Part shown: piece by piece, positions 38,986 through 52,129 of the stretch
Numbering within the stretch: the first letter of the stretch is position 1
How the letters are laid out: every line of letters starts with the position of its first letter
NCBI RefSeq assembly: GCF_020184175.1
Contig: NC_065530.1
Coordinates: forward strand, 81,755,260 to 81,819,259
DNA from: Aphis gossypii
Lineage: Eukaryota > Arthropoda > Insecta > Hemiptera > Aphididae
Length of the DNA: 64,000 nucleotides
Reading direction: 5' to 3'
Made by a program: the position numbers and the translations under genes
The notes under the pieces: generated by a model
The model's database searches: none
Seen by the model: the letters and a program-made list of their open reading frames with translations, nothing else
What the model was told of the DNA's origin: nothing

Positions 38986-40395
38986 GTCCATCGACATACC
39001 GTAAGAGTATATATTATTATATAGTAACGTAGAAAGAATAAAGATATGTCTAGATTAACAATTAATCACTTCCAATAGATATAATATTTTCATTTATATA
39101 ATAACTGTTTTTATTTGCTCCGTCCAACAAACAAACTATAAGTGAGTTATTCAAAAAAATTGAAACATTTTAATTGAATTATTTTGTTATCAATACATAT
39201 TATAATTTGTTTTTATAAATTTTTGGATTGTGTTTTTTTTCATCGTATATTGTCTCGTAATTTATTATACCAATCCATCCAAGCTTTTTAAATTAAACAT
39301 AATTGTTTGAAAATAAAATAAACCAAAATAAATAATTATAAATATAGTGAAAAATCAAATAGTAATCTACTAACTAGCAATAATAAGTTTAATTATGTAA
39401 TATTGTTAATTTTTGTTAATTTATTATGATTGAAAATAACAAACTTTCACTTCGCAATCGTTACTTGAAAAACTTTTAATGACTATTGACTGACCTAACT
39501 AAAAATAAGTTTGTATAAAAAAATTGTTCATACATTAAAATTTAAATTTAAACTTCTTCAGTGGGACGTGTTTGGCATTATATAAAACCTATAAAATATT
39601 TAATTTTAATTTCTTATTTAATGAAAATAGTAATTTTAATTTTAATAATTATTAAAATATTGAGAGAACTTAAACTAGAACTACGAGTATAACACTATAC
39701 AAATATGCAGTATACCTATACATTATTTTCTTGAATTTTGATTAAAAAATGTAATATATTTAAATCTAGCACTATTTTTTTAAAGTTTTAAGAACTGTAA
39801 TAAGGGCCCTTGTTAATATTCTATTTTTTAACTAACATACATTTTTTTTATTTTCCCTAAAATATTTTACAAATTTTATTTAAGCATTAGGTATATCTAT
39901 CTATTGTATTAATTATTAATTATTTATTATTATCTATTATTAATTATTACAACATTTAAGTACATAATATTATGTATTATTTGACATGTTTCGTGAACTA
40001 AAAATAGATCCTTATTATTTACATTCTTGAAACGTTTTTATTGATGAGTTATCAAACTATGTAGATCGGAAGTACTATGTGCATTATTTTTTATTTCTCA
40101 CAAATCTTTTTTTTTGTGTTCGAAAGCTTATCAATAATATTTTTCTTTATATGCACACAGTTTTGTAGGTATCATTAAAATATGTCAAGGTAAAATAATA
40201 TTATTTGCATATTCAAATATAAAATACAATTTTCAATGAAAATCTTTTATCATTTATGGATTTTATTTTACAAATATTCAGTAATTATTCTTTTTTTTTT
40301 GTCAATAATAATGCGCTTATATGATGGTTATAATACTTGTAAAAGCATTTAAACTGTAACATTATAATATAGTCTAACAAGTAACAATAATATTA
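38986..40395. other. AT-rich desert, nothing recognised
   Basis: Low-complexity A/T sequence without supported features. Confidence 0.45.
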
Positions 40396-40430
40396 TGCTG
40401 GTGCGGTGTGTTTTTATTTATATTACTTAC

Positions 40431-40489
40431 GGGCTGCGATATTTCACTATTGCCAATCGAACACTGTTTCTCTGGGGGTTTAGACACAG
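40431..40489 (-). CDS. Candidate 59-base minus-strand exon, product unknown
   Basis: On the minus strand, CAGCCC is followed directly by GTAAGT (donor at 40430-40425). The upstream border is GGCACAG ending at 40490. Between them one frame reads VSKPPEKQCSIGNSEISQP without a stop, and its composition is unlike the flanking DNA. A second frame is also open (beginning LCLNPQRNSV) and the third stops early. The acceptor lacks a good pyrimidine tract, which is the main weakness. It sits in a larger non-repetitive island (about 40400-40690), so a conserved regulatory element is the alternative. No family is recognised. Confidence 0.22.
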
Positions 40490-40499
40490 CTGTGCCGTG

Positions 40500-40700
40500 T
40501 ATTCAAGTGTGTCGCGTATATTGAAATTGTCTTATTATGCCAAACCATTAAAAAAGTGATGGATTGTGTATGTTTAGAACGAATTTCAAAATGATATTTA
40601 TTTTCATCCAAGTTTGATTGTTTTAAATAGAATTTCACCGTCTGTGTTAAGTTAATTTGTCGTTATTCGCCCACTTGTCTAAATGTATTGTTCAATATTA
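40500..40700. other. Higher-complexity flank of the exon candidate
   Basis: Mixed-composition DNA (TTATGCCAAACCATTAAAAA, ATCCAAGTTTGATTG, TCGTTATTCGCCCACTTG) continues without a long frame. It could be a conserved non-coding element. Confidence 0.2.
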
Positions 40701-41096
40701 TGACAGGAATAAATAATTCGATATAGTTATTTATCCACCTACATTTTAGACGTAAATAATTCAAATGCAAGGTATAATGAAACAGCCCTTTAGGGTAATA
40801 TCATTTTTTTGTTTTTATTTTATCATATCTTGTTTCAAAAAAATGTATATTTATTTTAATGTTGTAAACATCAAAAAACAAATTAAATTATTCAATTCTT
40901 TAAATATACGTAGTACAAATATTATTATCAATTCAAGATTTATATTAATATTTTGTTCCTTATTTACGTTATTACTTTTTTTTTTCTATATTAATATAAT
41001 ATGATACATTAAACTAAATGTAATTAGTTTTGGCCTAAAAATTAAACATAACTTATTTTATCAAAATTAATTCATTAACAGATGGCTTTAATAATA

Positions 41097-41119
41097 TATT
41101 GATTTTACAATGATGTGTC
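41097..41119 (+). mobile_element. Fragment of the dispersed repeat
   Basis: ATTGATTTTACAATGATGTGT here matches 4556-4576 (ATTGATTTTACAATGATGTAT) almost base for base. Weak similarity may continue into the following T-rich segment, but no longer alignment is visible by eye. It is a short remnant of the family described at 4533. Confidence 0.5.
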
Positions 41120-43795
41120 TACGTTCTATCTTTTTTTAAATTTAGTTATAGCAATTAGCAATGTTATAAACAATTTTTGTAACTAATAATCGACCATTTA
41201 TTATGCTAATTAAAAAAAAGATTGACTAATATAAAACATAAAAATAACATTTTATTTCAGTGGTGGCGGAAAACATTGATTAAATTAATAACTAATGAAA
41301 ATGTAATTAAATGTTTAATAAACATTCGTACAATTCGGCATTAGTTTTATAAATTATTCACTCTTAATATGTGGTGGTCTACACTATGTTACATTAATTA
41401 TATGCCACAATACCTAACAAGAAATCTCTGTGACACGGGAGTTAAATCTATTGGCTTGTCCTGATGAGTTGTCAGGTGATTTTACTTTTAATTTAAAATC
41501 AATAGTTTCCCCTAGTTTTTGGTTGCTCTTCTGACGTTTATTAGATGTTAGTAGATGAGGGTGTTTTTCTCGTGTGGAAGATATATCCTACAACTCTGAT
41601 CTTACATTTTGAAAATTAAAATGTAAGACCTATGTTTGTTTCTTAACACATTTCTAAACTTTTTGAGTATTTGGTTTTGAAAAATACAGAATCATCATTC
41701 AACTATATTATACCAGATTCCAATTTCTCAATATTTTATAATTCGTTACTATTATAAAACTTGCTTTAGTTTTTCTCAGAATAAACAAATTGATCATCTC
41801 AAAACTCAAACTATAGATAATTATTGGAAACATAGACACTCTTCTTCTTTCTTAATTGCAAAGTTGTAAAGTTTATTTCCATTTTATTAAACATTTTTTT
41901 TTAGATTCAACTTTAACACTTTAGCATTTTAGCTTTGTTCGCTATACTTATTAAATATATATGCATATTAAATTAATATATCAAAGTATATATTTGATTT
42001 TATCCTGATCCCATTATACCTACGTATTAAAATTATCAAACATACCAATAAAGTTTCCGAGCTTAATTTAAGTTTAAAAAAAGAATTAATTTGAACTTAT
42101 ACTTATAGTATATTAACTATGAGTATAAGCCTATATTTAAATATAATATCAAGAAAAATAAATACAATACAATGCATGTGTTAATAAAAATAAGTTTTAT
42201 TTTTATATACCTATATTTTTACGAATCATTGACTCATAAATTGATTGATTTATTTTTAATATAGTACATCATAATACCATGTATTACTTAATAATATATA
42301 AATTAAATTTATTCTATGACATGATATTTTTATTTAAAATATTTACTATTAAATCTATTTAATATCATACAATATAATATATAATTATTTTTTAAATAAT
42401 CAGATTTATAATCTAGAAAAAAAAACTATTCTGTCTCTAATACAAAATATTGTATTAAAGAAATCTATTTGTTTTTTTAGAAACTAATACAAAATTATAA
42501 ATTACTGCTTCTTAATAAATTGACCCGTGTTATAGTGACTTGTCTTAGTTTTCATCGTATATTATTTAACAAAAACATTGAATTTCAATATTATTATAAT
42601 TTTTTTATTTGAACGATACAATAACAACGTAAGATATTCTCGAGACCATTATTGTTCCCCATGAAATCGTCTTTGATACTCGCTACTGACCATATCATAT
42701 TATTTTACATAGCATACGTTCGCAATACCAATATATAAACACAGTAATATCATTAAATGTAGGTCATGTCTAAAGGTCAATTAAAACTATTTTTAACGAT
42801 GGACTTGACCATTATCTAACCATTATTTTGCTAAATGTATTATTTATACCAATGATGTTCTATTATAGAGAAAACAAATAAACGTCTGCGACCATAAATT
42901 TGAAAAAGTATTGTTATTCGAGTTCATAATACAATATACGCATTTATCCTTTACCCATTTATCTATATGCAACCTCAAAGATTTGACGAAAAAGCTCTAA
43001 AATTGGCACTTCCAGATGTTTTCATTCGATAAATAAGGGTAATAAATAACAAGTTTTCATATTATAAACGTTCTATAAATTACGCTCCTTGTAAATTTAG
43101 CAAAAAACAACTCGTAAATAAATTGTTTGGATTCCATTATAGTAACTTAATTAATTATATATTTTTTAGATATATTTTGGGTCTCCGCATCTTGTCTAAA
43201 CGACATTGTAACATATTTAATATTTATATATGACAGATTTGTGGATGTTCATGAAATTCGTTTCATCTTTTCATATTCTTTTATTAATGTGCCGGAATAT
43301 TTTTTACTTCTCTGATACGGCCGTTTAATTAAGTGGTAGATAAAATTGACCAAAATACACCTTTAAATTTTTAGTTATTCGGTGAGTAATTCTGTATAAT
43401 ATATGTATACTATTGTCAAAATACATTTGTGAAATTAAAATCAATATAAAAAATTAAGATATTCCAAGTAAAAAATATTTTACTCTACTTCATCTCCATT
43501 AAGTTTTAATCAATTATAATTTAATCCGTTTACAAATAAAACAACTTTATTTTTCCCAGTAGTAATCACGATTTCCACTGTAAATTTAATTTATCACTGA
43601 GACCCCGAGTGTTGATAGTAGATATTTATATATTATTACCATTAATAGATATTATTATTTTAAGACATTTTATATTTACATACATTATACATATTACGCC
43701 AAAATCTCAATACATCAACTAAAATAACGATTTATTTGTCAATAGTTTACGATATTGTGAATCATAAAAGTAAGATAAAGTTACAAAAAATAAGT
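41120..43795. other. AT-rich stretch, nothing firmly recognised
   Basis: Two slightly more complex patches (about 41420-41600 and 42600-43060) have no coherent frame, splice pair or repeat. Confidence 0.4.
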
Positions 43796-43799
43796 CTAT

Positions 43800-44260
43800 A
43801 AATAAATGGTATTTTTAAAGACCTTTTTTATGACTTGGCGTTGTTATATTTTTATAAATGCCATAAATGGGCTTGGAACTATGGATTCTGAAAGAGAATC
43901 TATGTACGGATTACAGTGTTATTTCGATTATGTATTGTGTTTAAGTGGACTGGGGAAAGGGTCATACTCTTCATACTTGATTCTAACATAAAAACTATCG
44001 GTAGGCTGCACATAAAAACAGCAGGACTCTTTTCATAATATTGGCCACTAAGAATGATAACGTCTAAAAAGTGTGGAAAAATCAGAATCGTTTGATTTAA
44101 GCTTTACCAGAAACGAACATGAATATAAACGTTATACGTATGAAATATTTAAATATAATAAATCTCTACTCGAATGAAAGACACCGCGTATTGCCACCTT
44201 GGGTACCAATCTACCTTAATATTCATAGACAGTGCTTTGTCCTACATAATATGACGAAAA
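43800..44260. other. Higher-complexity stretch with short plus-strand frames
   Basis: Frames of 61 codons (43806-43991) and 87 codons (44119-44382) lie in mixed-composition DNA. The peptides (for example MYGLQCYFDYVLCLSGLGKG) match no family that I know and lack splice context. GATTCTGAAAGAGAATC near 43883 is a small hairpin. It may be decayed coding or transposon sequence. Confidence 0.2.
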
Positions 44261-44382
44261 TTCCTGGTTTTTTATTTTTTCTTAATAACTTAAATGCTTG
44301 TATTTTTCTGAGTGTAATAGATATCTATATATTAACTTTATCTATACATAAAACTATTAACGTTTTGTGTTTTTTATTTTAA

Positions 44383-45605
44383 AATAATCGCATAATATGG
44401 GTTTGTAAAATTAATTTCGATAATAAAAATGTCTTATTAAATTGTGTTGACATTACATTTATGCATTAGAATGTTAGATTTTTATTATGTATTCAACAAG
44501 TATACGTCTTTCAGATTTCAGTCACGTCTTGGAAAAAAAAATGTTTAATTCTACCTCAATAAACAAACTGTTTCATAAATTAAGTATAAAAATTTCAATT
44601 AACTTTGAATGAAAACAATTTTCCAAAGCATTCACTATGTATATACTGTATTTATTTTTCTATCAACTACAGACACAAAATTCTTTAATATATTAATATC
44701 GAATTCGAAATATTAATGGATAACAGAAACAGTTTACAACATAACTGGATAATGATACACATTATTCTCTATCCAATAAGATTAGACTTTGGACAATTAA
44801 ATATAGCTAAACCTCTTGTTAATACCGGTGAGAGAATTGCTTCATTAAACAAATAGTATAGGTACATCTAAATATTTATAATCGATATAAAATGAACTCG
44901 GAAGTCGATTCTTTATTAATTTTCGCATCATTTTTTTTGTTGACGGTGTACTTAATATTTACGAATTAAATAAGGATTTAAATAATTGTCTTTTTCATTT
45001 GTCTCATAAATAATAAACATAAACTAATTTGTTTACTTGAAATTAAACATGCCACTACAAAGTTCTTTATAAGTATCTATACGTTTTCTGGGAAAGTAAA
45101 ATAGACTTACATTTTATGAAACGATTATGAATACATACATTTTAGTAGGTATAATTTCTTAATTTATATTATAATATTATTATAGATTGTAAATAACTAT
45201 TTTTTTTTAACTTTAATAAAATAAAAAATATCTCTATCCAAACAAATGTTTTTCTTTAGAATGATATGGATTAACTTGAAAAATAATATACCTAACAAGT
45301 TTTTATTTTTATTTTTTTCATGTCACTATTGTAATTCACTAGTGCTGAAATGTATATTATACTATGATGTAACATAATAGTATAATATTATTATCATTAT
45401 TATTATCATTACCTTTGTTTTGTATTTTAATTAATATAAATGTAGGTAACTACATCAAAAAACCTATCTATAACCTTAACCAATCTTGTTTATTTTATCT
45501 ATCTAAATAAATTATGCAGTAATGTATTACGTAGACTATTTTATGCAAATATAATAAATTGTTATCAGAACAAACAAGTATATAAATAACACTAGTAATA
45601 TCCGG
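44383..45605. other. AT-rich stretch, nothing recognised
   Basis: Low-complexity A/T sequence with an ATT/ATC-type run near 45388-45412. Confidence 0.45.
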
Positions 45606-45609
45606 TTTG

Positions 45610-46000
45610 AAAGAATGAACTTCAAAAGTTTTTCTGTTTTAAGTGCAGCCACGGTGAAAAACAATACACCTCCTATACATAGGAAAATTTCAGAAAAAGT
45701 ATTTCATGGACTCGTTGCAAGTAATTTCTCTCCGTCAACCCGTACCAAATCAAACAAATCGGCAAACTCTGGAATTTCGGTGATTCTTTATGCTCTGGGT
45801 AACTTTTCATTGCAGGACGATAAACCTAAATAAAACAAAGTTGTTTTGTCTTCCTTTTTTTTTTCCTTAACAGCGCATCGTTGCGTGTTCACGATCGTGG
45901 AAATATACGGCTTTTTCCGTCAACCAATCCAACAAAAATTTAACAAGCACCCCTTTGATATCCAGACAAGTCGCCTGATTTACCTGTCACAACATTTACA
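45610..46000. other. Mixed-composition shoulder of the CpG island
   Basis: GC is intermediate and there is a 72-codon plus-strand ATG frame (45615-45833, beginning MNFKSFSVLSAATVKNNTPP). The peptide is polar, with no recognisable domain. TTTTTTTTTCCTTAACAG ending near 45873 is a respectable splice acceptor just after it. A short exon or upstream regulatory part of the island at 46.1-46.9 kb are both possible. Confidence 0.22.
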
Positions 46001-46139
46001 ATATACCTATCAATCGATTATTATAATTTTTTTTTTTTTTTGTATGCACGGTGGACTAAAAACAAAGTTAGAACATAATAATATGATATATATAGGTACT
46101 ATGACCCGGATATCGTATAATAATTGAGTGTAATTGCCA

Positions 46140-46925
46140 TCAATAAAACGCCGGCGTAATGAACAAACCGCGCCTTTTACACGATTGCTGCAGCAGTCCT
46201 CGACCGACCGTCGAATGGGGATGAAATAAAAAAATAAAATAAAACATAACAAACCGACATTCAATAACGCACTAATTAATGTAAGCCGTGCCGTAGAGCA
46301 TACGCCACCGCCGCGTACAATTATTATTATTATTATGGCGGTAGTGATGATTATAATAATAATAATAATAACGGGAAATGTTCGGTCCCGGGCGACTTGC
46401 CGGTAGGTAATTCGTGTACACGCGGACTTGATATGTGTACAGAGTACATATTATTATTGTGCAGCCACAGCCGCCGTTATTTGCGATGCGCGTGTCTCAC
46501 CGGCGCCTGCACGCGCTCCGTTGTCGTTCATTTATATTGTAACGCGCGAAAGTTTGCTCACGTCACCCCTGAAATGTTGTTCGCAAGTACGCCCCCACAC
46601 ACGCGACCGCCTGCCCGATGTTCGGCGCCACGTGCTCGCCGCAACTCTTCTTGCGCCACGTCACCGTATATCTCTGGCCACCCAATCCCTCGGAAATTCG
46701 AAACCGGAAATGGCGGAACACCTGTGCGCCGGAAGTGTAAAACTATCGCCACAGCGGCCGTCCGTACGCTGTGTACAATATACACGCTATGTACACACAG
46801 CACGCTGTGTTTAGAATTTTTGCACCCCCGCGAACGTATACAATTCGTGCCACCCCAAACGTCAATATTGCCTACAATTATTTTATGCCCGGTCGATGGG
46901 CTCTAGAATTTCTCTTACACTTCCT
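46140..46925. promoter_or_regulatory. Largest CpG island, probable TATA-less promoter
   Basis: This is the most GC- and CpG-rich segment of the window. It contains a CACGTG E-box (in CGCCACGTGCTCG), CTCACGTCACCCC, and two Ets-type cores close together (ACCGGAAATGG and GCCGGAAGTG). Several ATGGCGG words are also present. These are common in broad CpG promoters. Frames of 169 codons (46397-46906) and 128 codons on the plus strand and 81 on the minus strand overlap, and all are cysteine/arginine/threonine-rich with no domain. They reflect scarce stop codons. GTAAGC near 46281 and GTAGGT near 46402 are possible donors. The transcript and its direction are unknown. Confidence 0.45.
46321..46371. 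repeat. Complementary ATT and AAT microsatellites forming an inverted repeat
   Basis: A TTA/ATT run (46321-46336) and an ATA/AAT run (46353-46371) are complementary and separated by about 16 bases (GGCGGTAGTGATGATT). The pair could fold into a long perfect stem inside the CpG island. Confidence 0.8.
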
Positions 46926-47855
46926 GGACATTTCCTCTACTTTTAAATTTTTTTTCTAACATAATAATACTATATCTATTTATTAAAAGCATTTTTTTTT
47001 TTTTTTTTTAGTGTATTTAATATTTATTTAATTGACTCTTGGTGACACGTGAGATGTAATTATTTACCTCAGTTTATATCTAGTATCTACTATATTTTAT
47101 AATTTATTTTTTAGATTTCCACACTTCAATTATTTATGCTATACATTTTTAAGTTATTATGATTATAAAAGAAAAAATTTTAAAAAAAATAAATTTGTTC
47201 CTATGTAACAATTTACAAACTTCAATAATAGAAGGACAAAAGTGTTATAATTATTTGTAATATAGGTAATAATGATCACTAATTTATTAATAAAATATAA
47301 TTAAACAACACCATAATTTACTTGCAATTAAGTCTGAAGTATGTATGTTACTACAGGGTAACAATAAAAATATTTGAAAATTGAATATTTTTTATACTAT
47401 TATTTTGTAAGTATTAAGGATGTATAAGATGTATTCGTCCTAAGGCTAATAGTTGCAAAAATTGAACTGCAAATAAATATTTTATTAATACAAATTTTTA
47501 GATACGAGTATTATTACTTTTATTACAAATATTACAAAATACAAATATAATGTGTTATACATTAAATTAAGCCATGGGATCTAACTTAATCGAATGAAAA
47601 AAATTCAAGACAACTAAAATTGTAACGCCTGACGATTCAGTATTCAATAAATTAGATATATTGTTATGTACCTATCATACTCATTATTTGCTTTCAATAC
47701 AGTTTTAGATGACGTAATAGAAATAAAACAATTTATTTACCAAAATTTTAGTCCTATCATTCTCCAAATGTTTGTCGTGTTTTCATAACAAATTCATGAC
47801 TGTATACACAAATGGTTATCATATATTATAATATCTAGTCCTAAACCAAATAGTT
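46926..47855. other. AT-rich stretch with a long poly-T tract
   Basis: A nearly uninterrupted T run (46992-47009) is followed by AG. It is a strong-looking acceptor, but every frame after it stops quickly. The rest is low-complexity. Confidence 0.45.
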
Positions 47856-47859
47856 CAAT

Positions 47860-48205
47860 TATTACTATCTGGGAACCACTGTGTGTATTTGATAGTAAAT
47901 GAGCTCGTCAGCTCCGTTTAGTTTTTCTTATCTCTTTTGACCTCTTGACGACGATTTTACCCTTTTTACAGAATATATCGCTAATGTTCCGTCACGGCTT
48001 AACGGTTGATTTTATACCTATTTTTCTTGTCTCGTATACGAATTATCAGAATCCGTAATACCTTGATTAAGATGTTAAATGAAAATGGTGTGTGGAAACG
48101 ACTAATAGATGACGAGTTGGTCGCATCGTTTACCACCGATAACAGGTTCATCAATTACTGTCAAGTAACGATCGCTTTATCGTATCGAATCATTTAACAC
48201 CAATA
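47860..48205. other. Higher-complexity island, possible enhancer
   Basis: About 340 bases of non-repetitive sequence contain GAGCTCGTCAGCTCCG, TTGACCTCTTGACGACG (a nuclear-receptor-like half-site beside a repeat of TTGAC) and GTAACGATCGCTTTATCGTATCG. A 63-codon plus-strand frame (48006-48197) includes NENGVWKRLIDDELVASFTT, which looks protein-like, but it has no splice support. A conserved non-coding element or a decayed exon are both open. Confidence 0.28.
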
Positions 48206-49910
48206 TCTCACTAATTCATTGGACCTCGAATATGCAATAATAATATATGTTTTGTAGCTGTAGGTATGAACTAATTATGTTACTATAATTCAATAATATG
48301 GTTTAGTATTAAATTTGGATTTTACATGAAAGATTACGTACCCACTGAAAACGTATATTCGATAGTAATTTAATTTGAATAATGTCATTGAATAAGATAA
48401 ACATTAAAAATTTTATAATATTAATAACTTATAAAATATCAGCTTTTTGTCTTGAACTTGTACTTAAACATCTTTAATTTATTTAAAACTTTAAATATTT
48501 TAGTATTTTGGCCAAACTTATAATAGTTAAAACCATTCTTGTTAAAAAATTAATAGTTTAACCAAATAGGCTACTATAAATGCTACTGTAAATGAACTAA
48601 AAATATTATAATTACTCATAATTAGTAGAAAAAATTAATTCGTTTAGTTCTTCTAACTCATATTATTCATAGTTTAATACTTTTTTATGTTTCAAAAAGT
48701 TTAGATACTTACGCGAACGTTCTAATAAAATAAATAGTCAATCTCATATATTTTAAATTTTATAAATAATATCTTATATGAATGCAGACATTATTTGATT
48801 TGTGAAAGATAGTTTATTAAGTTGGAAAACAGTTTTAAGTGTCAGTTTTATTTATTTACCTCATAAATCTGAACGGTAAGTTGTTTAAATTGGATCATAA
48901 ACACAAGACTCAAAACCATCTCTCTAAACACTAAACATTAAACATTTATCTTATCTTATTTCACTATTGTTAGATATTTATCGTGTAAAAAATATCTTTT
49001 TATCATTGCAAAAGTAATATATATATATATTATTGTGTTTATTTAAATTAAAGTCTTGCAGTATTCGATATTATGCCAGTATCGAGCAATTAATGTATCT
49101 AAAGTTTTAAAATTATTTCAACATACAATTGAAAGTTTTATACACTTAACGCATATTATAGATGCAATAATGAAATTCTCTTTCAAGTTTTAACCCTTAA
49201 ATTTATACGCATGTATAATCATGGTATTTTGACACAAACAATAAATTATACTTATATAAAGTATAAATGTAGTAACCATCACTAAATGCTTTTATACGTT
49301 TTATAAATTAAATTATTTTCACAATTTCACAACACAATTTGCTTATTACTTATTTTTATATACATACAGATATAATAATGTGTTCACTGTTGGTAGTCAC
49401 GTAACCAGAGGGATAGTTCATGAAGTCTAGATTCCCTCCCCTCCCAAAAATTGTTTAGTCCTGACATATAAAATCATAATCTTTATGTTTAATCCTACTA
49501 CAGGGCTATAGGACTAATAACCAATAAGACCACTATTATAGACTATATTATGTCTATAATTTGAGTACTTTTATATTTAAAAAAAAATTTGGTAGTTTGA
49601 TAGTTAATCATTAATGGTTAAAATAAATAACCATACATTTTTATACAATTATTAAAAAATCTCTATCATCAGTCTAGAAAACTTGAGTTTATTTTACATG
49701 AACTTATGCACTTAGTGACATATGTAGGTGTATATGGTTTTAGAACAAAATATTAATTAACAACATTGTAATCCTATAATTAAATAAGCTTCATAATTAC
49801 ATAAGCAAACACATTATACATAAAAAAAAATTACTTTAAAATATTGACAAAATGCATATAAATGCAAATTATTTTGTTTCTTTTATTTATTTTTGACATA
49901 ATCGATTTTA
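48206..49910. other. AT-rich stretch, nothing recognised
   Basis: Low-complexity sequence with a short TA run near 49019-49030. CCCTCCCCTCCCAAAAA near 49434 is an isolated C-rich patch. Confidence 0.45.
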
Positions 49911-49914
49911 ATAT

Positions 49915-50140
49915 TTTTAGTGTAACGAATAACTTGAATGAATTTTTTACCAAATTTATATTAGCATTTCCTAAGCATACTATAGTTTCCAAAATATATT
50001 CAATTTTTGAGCTATTTGTAGATATTTAAAATTTTTGACATTTTTTGTTTTTTATTGGTTTTCTATACATTTTCATACAAAATTTAGCGCTGAATAAATA
50101 TGTTTATTAATTACCAATTAAAAAATATTGAAAAATTAAA
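49915..50140 (+). mobile_element. Decayed internal fragment of the dispersed repeat
   Basis: This stretch aligns by eye with 4840-5040 in the same order. The matching parts are ACTTGAA followed by a T-rich run and CCAAAT, then TATATTAG against TATGTTAG, and AAAATAT followed by TTTTTGAGCTATTT. After that come an AAATTTT(T)GA block and a TTTT-ATACAAA word. Divergence is high and the ends are indistinct, so it is an old copy without the inverted flanks. Confidence 0.55.
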
Positions 50141-52125
50141 TATTTATATTATATACATTACTTGAAAATAATTAGATTACATTATATTAAAATAATTTTA
50201 AAATAAATTTTGTAGTTAAAATTATTTTGAACATACCCCATCCCCCTCCAAAAAAAACCCCGAGTAACGTACCTAATTTTTATTTTGTGTTCTAACTACA
50301 CCCAAATATGTTGTTTTACGACTTACATGTTAACCCTATAACCTTCATGTCTCCTACTGTTTAATAAAATAATAAAAATATTATCAATTAATTTATTAGT
50401 AAAAATGATCTTTACACAACACATATTAAAAAAAAAAAAACATATACTGTATAATTAAAAATTTTTAATGCTTATAAGTTAGTTTTTAATTGTTCTCGTC
50501 GATATGAAGCAACACAAATTCCCAATTTACGCATGTATAATATGTAATTAATATTAGGTATCAATCATTTTTTTGACATACTTTGTTCGGCGGCGTATTA
50601 TATAGGCAATATGGGAACATAACTGCAATTGTCTACTGCACCGAAAACATTTTTTTTTTTAGATTATATAAAATAATTTGACCCGACATTGTAATTAGTC
50701 AATCAATTTAGTGTTGCGCATATTTTAATATTTAGTTATAATTTTTTTTTTTAAATACTTTCCACATCTTTGTTTGGTAAATTATCGTTTGTAATAAATA
50801 ATAATAAAAGTAATGATTCGTAAAACACTCGAGTACTATCTTAAACATATATTTTTTTTATTTTATGATTTTTATAAGTCTTTATAGTTTTTTTTATTAT
50901 ATTTTAACTGTGTACCCAAGGATTAATTGTTATTAATACTATAATATTGAAAAAAAATATTTATTTTATAAGAGTTTAAATTTTCAATCTTATACAATAA
51001 TATTAAAAAACCCGATATTAGATAATAATAATATAACATATTATAATTACTTATAACACACTATTTATACATATCACGTAAACAAAAAGTGAATAATTAA
51101 TCTTATATTATTTATCATGATTCGAGATTTTAAAATTTATTTGTATGAGAATATTTAGGAAAATATTATTTACTTGAAAAATTTTCTGTGTAAACTTTGT
51201 ATTATAATAATATCAACTTATCAATAAATGTGTACTTACACATTGTAATATATGAATAAAATTACAATGAATTCCTTAAAAAATAATATTTATTTAATTA
51301 TGACTAATTTATAGTTACAATAAATGAGAATTTTTCCATATCCCAGTAAAAAAATCTCTTTTACTCCTTTATAGACTATAATAATATTTAAAGATTTAAA
51401 ATATCACAATTTATTTTAACATACTATTTTTCTTTTTTTCTTTTTATGTATTTGGCATCAACAACGAGGTTATTTTAACTATTAATTACTTAAATATTTT
51501 TAAAAACACAATAAAATTTTATATTACTACAAAAAAATATTTAAAATATGTTATTTTTATTTCGAAAACTAAGAAAGTTTTTATTTAACATAATATTTAT
51601 TTAGTAACTTTATTGTTATTTTAAAATTTTAAATACGCAATAATAGGAAAAAAAAATTATTATTTGTTGAAAACGCTGAAAAATAGAAATATATTTTTGT
51701 TTATTTTCGTACGTACTAATTTCAAATTAATGTTAAAATTCAAAAGTAATTTAATTTAATAATTCACAACTGTTGGTTATTTAAAAAACAAAGTCTTCTT
51801 TGTACCAATTAAATATACAAATATACAAATATGTATTATAAATTTTCTTTTTATAATATAATGTGTTATAGTTTTATTACACAAATAATATTATTAACAA
51901 CATAATATAAATTACAATTTTAAGCAAACGAGACCACAGACAACAATTTTTATTCATCGTAAGTTATTACACTGTGCCTGGAAATATTATATTTCAAGTA
52001 CATATTCAAACCAAATCACCAAGAATGGTGCACTTTTATCTTAATAGTAAGTTGGTATCGCTATAATTGTATTTATTTACGATACATTTACTTATCTTTT
52101 TATCAAACCGACTCTATTGATGCTG
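50141..52125. other. AT-rich desert, nothing recognised
   Basis: A C-rich patch (CATCCCCCTCCAAAAAAAACC near 50239) and long A/T homopolymers. No gene is visible. Confidence 0.45.
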
Positions 52126-52129
52126 TAAG

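Noticed and set aside
46397..46906. 169-codon plus-strand frame, the longest in the window
   Set aside because: It lies in the CpG island where two other frames are also open. The peptide is cysteine, arginine and threonine-rich, without any domain or splice context. Scarce stop codons explain it.
46992..47011. Very long poly-T plus AG as a splice acceptor
   Set aside because: All three frames after it stop within a few to about ten codons and no donor follows. It is more likely a poly-T tract.
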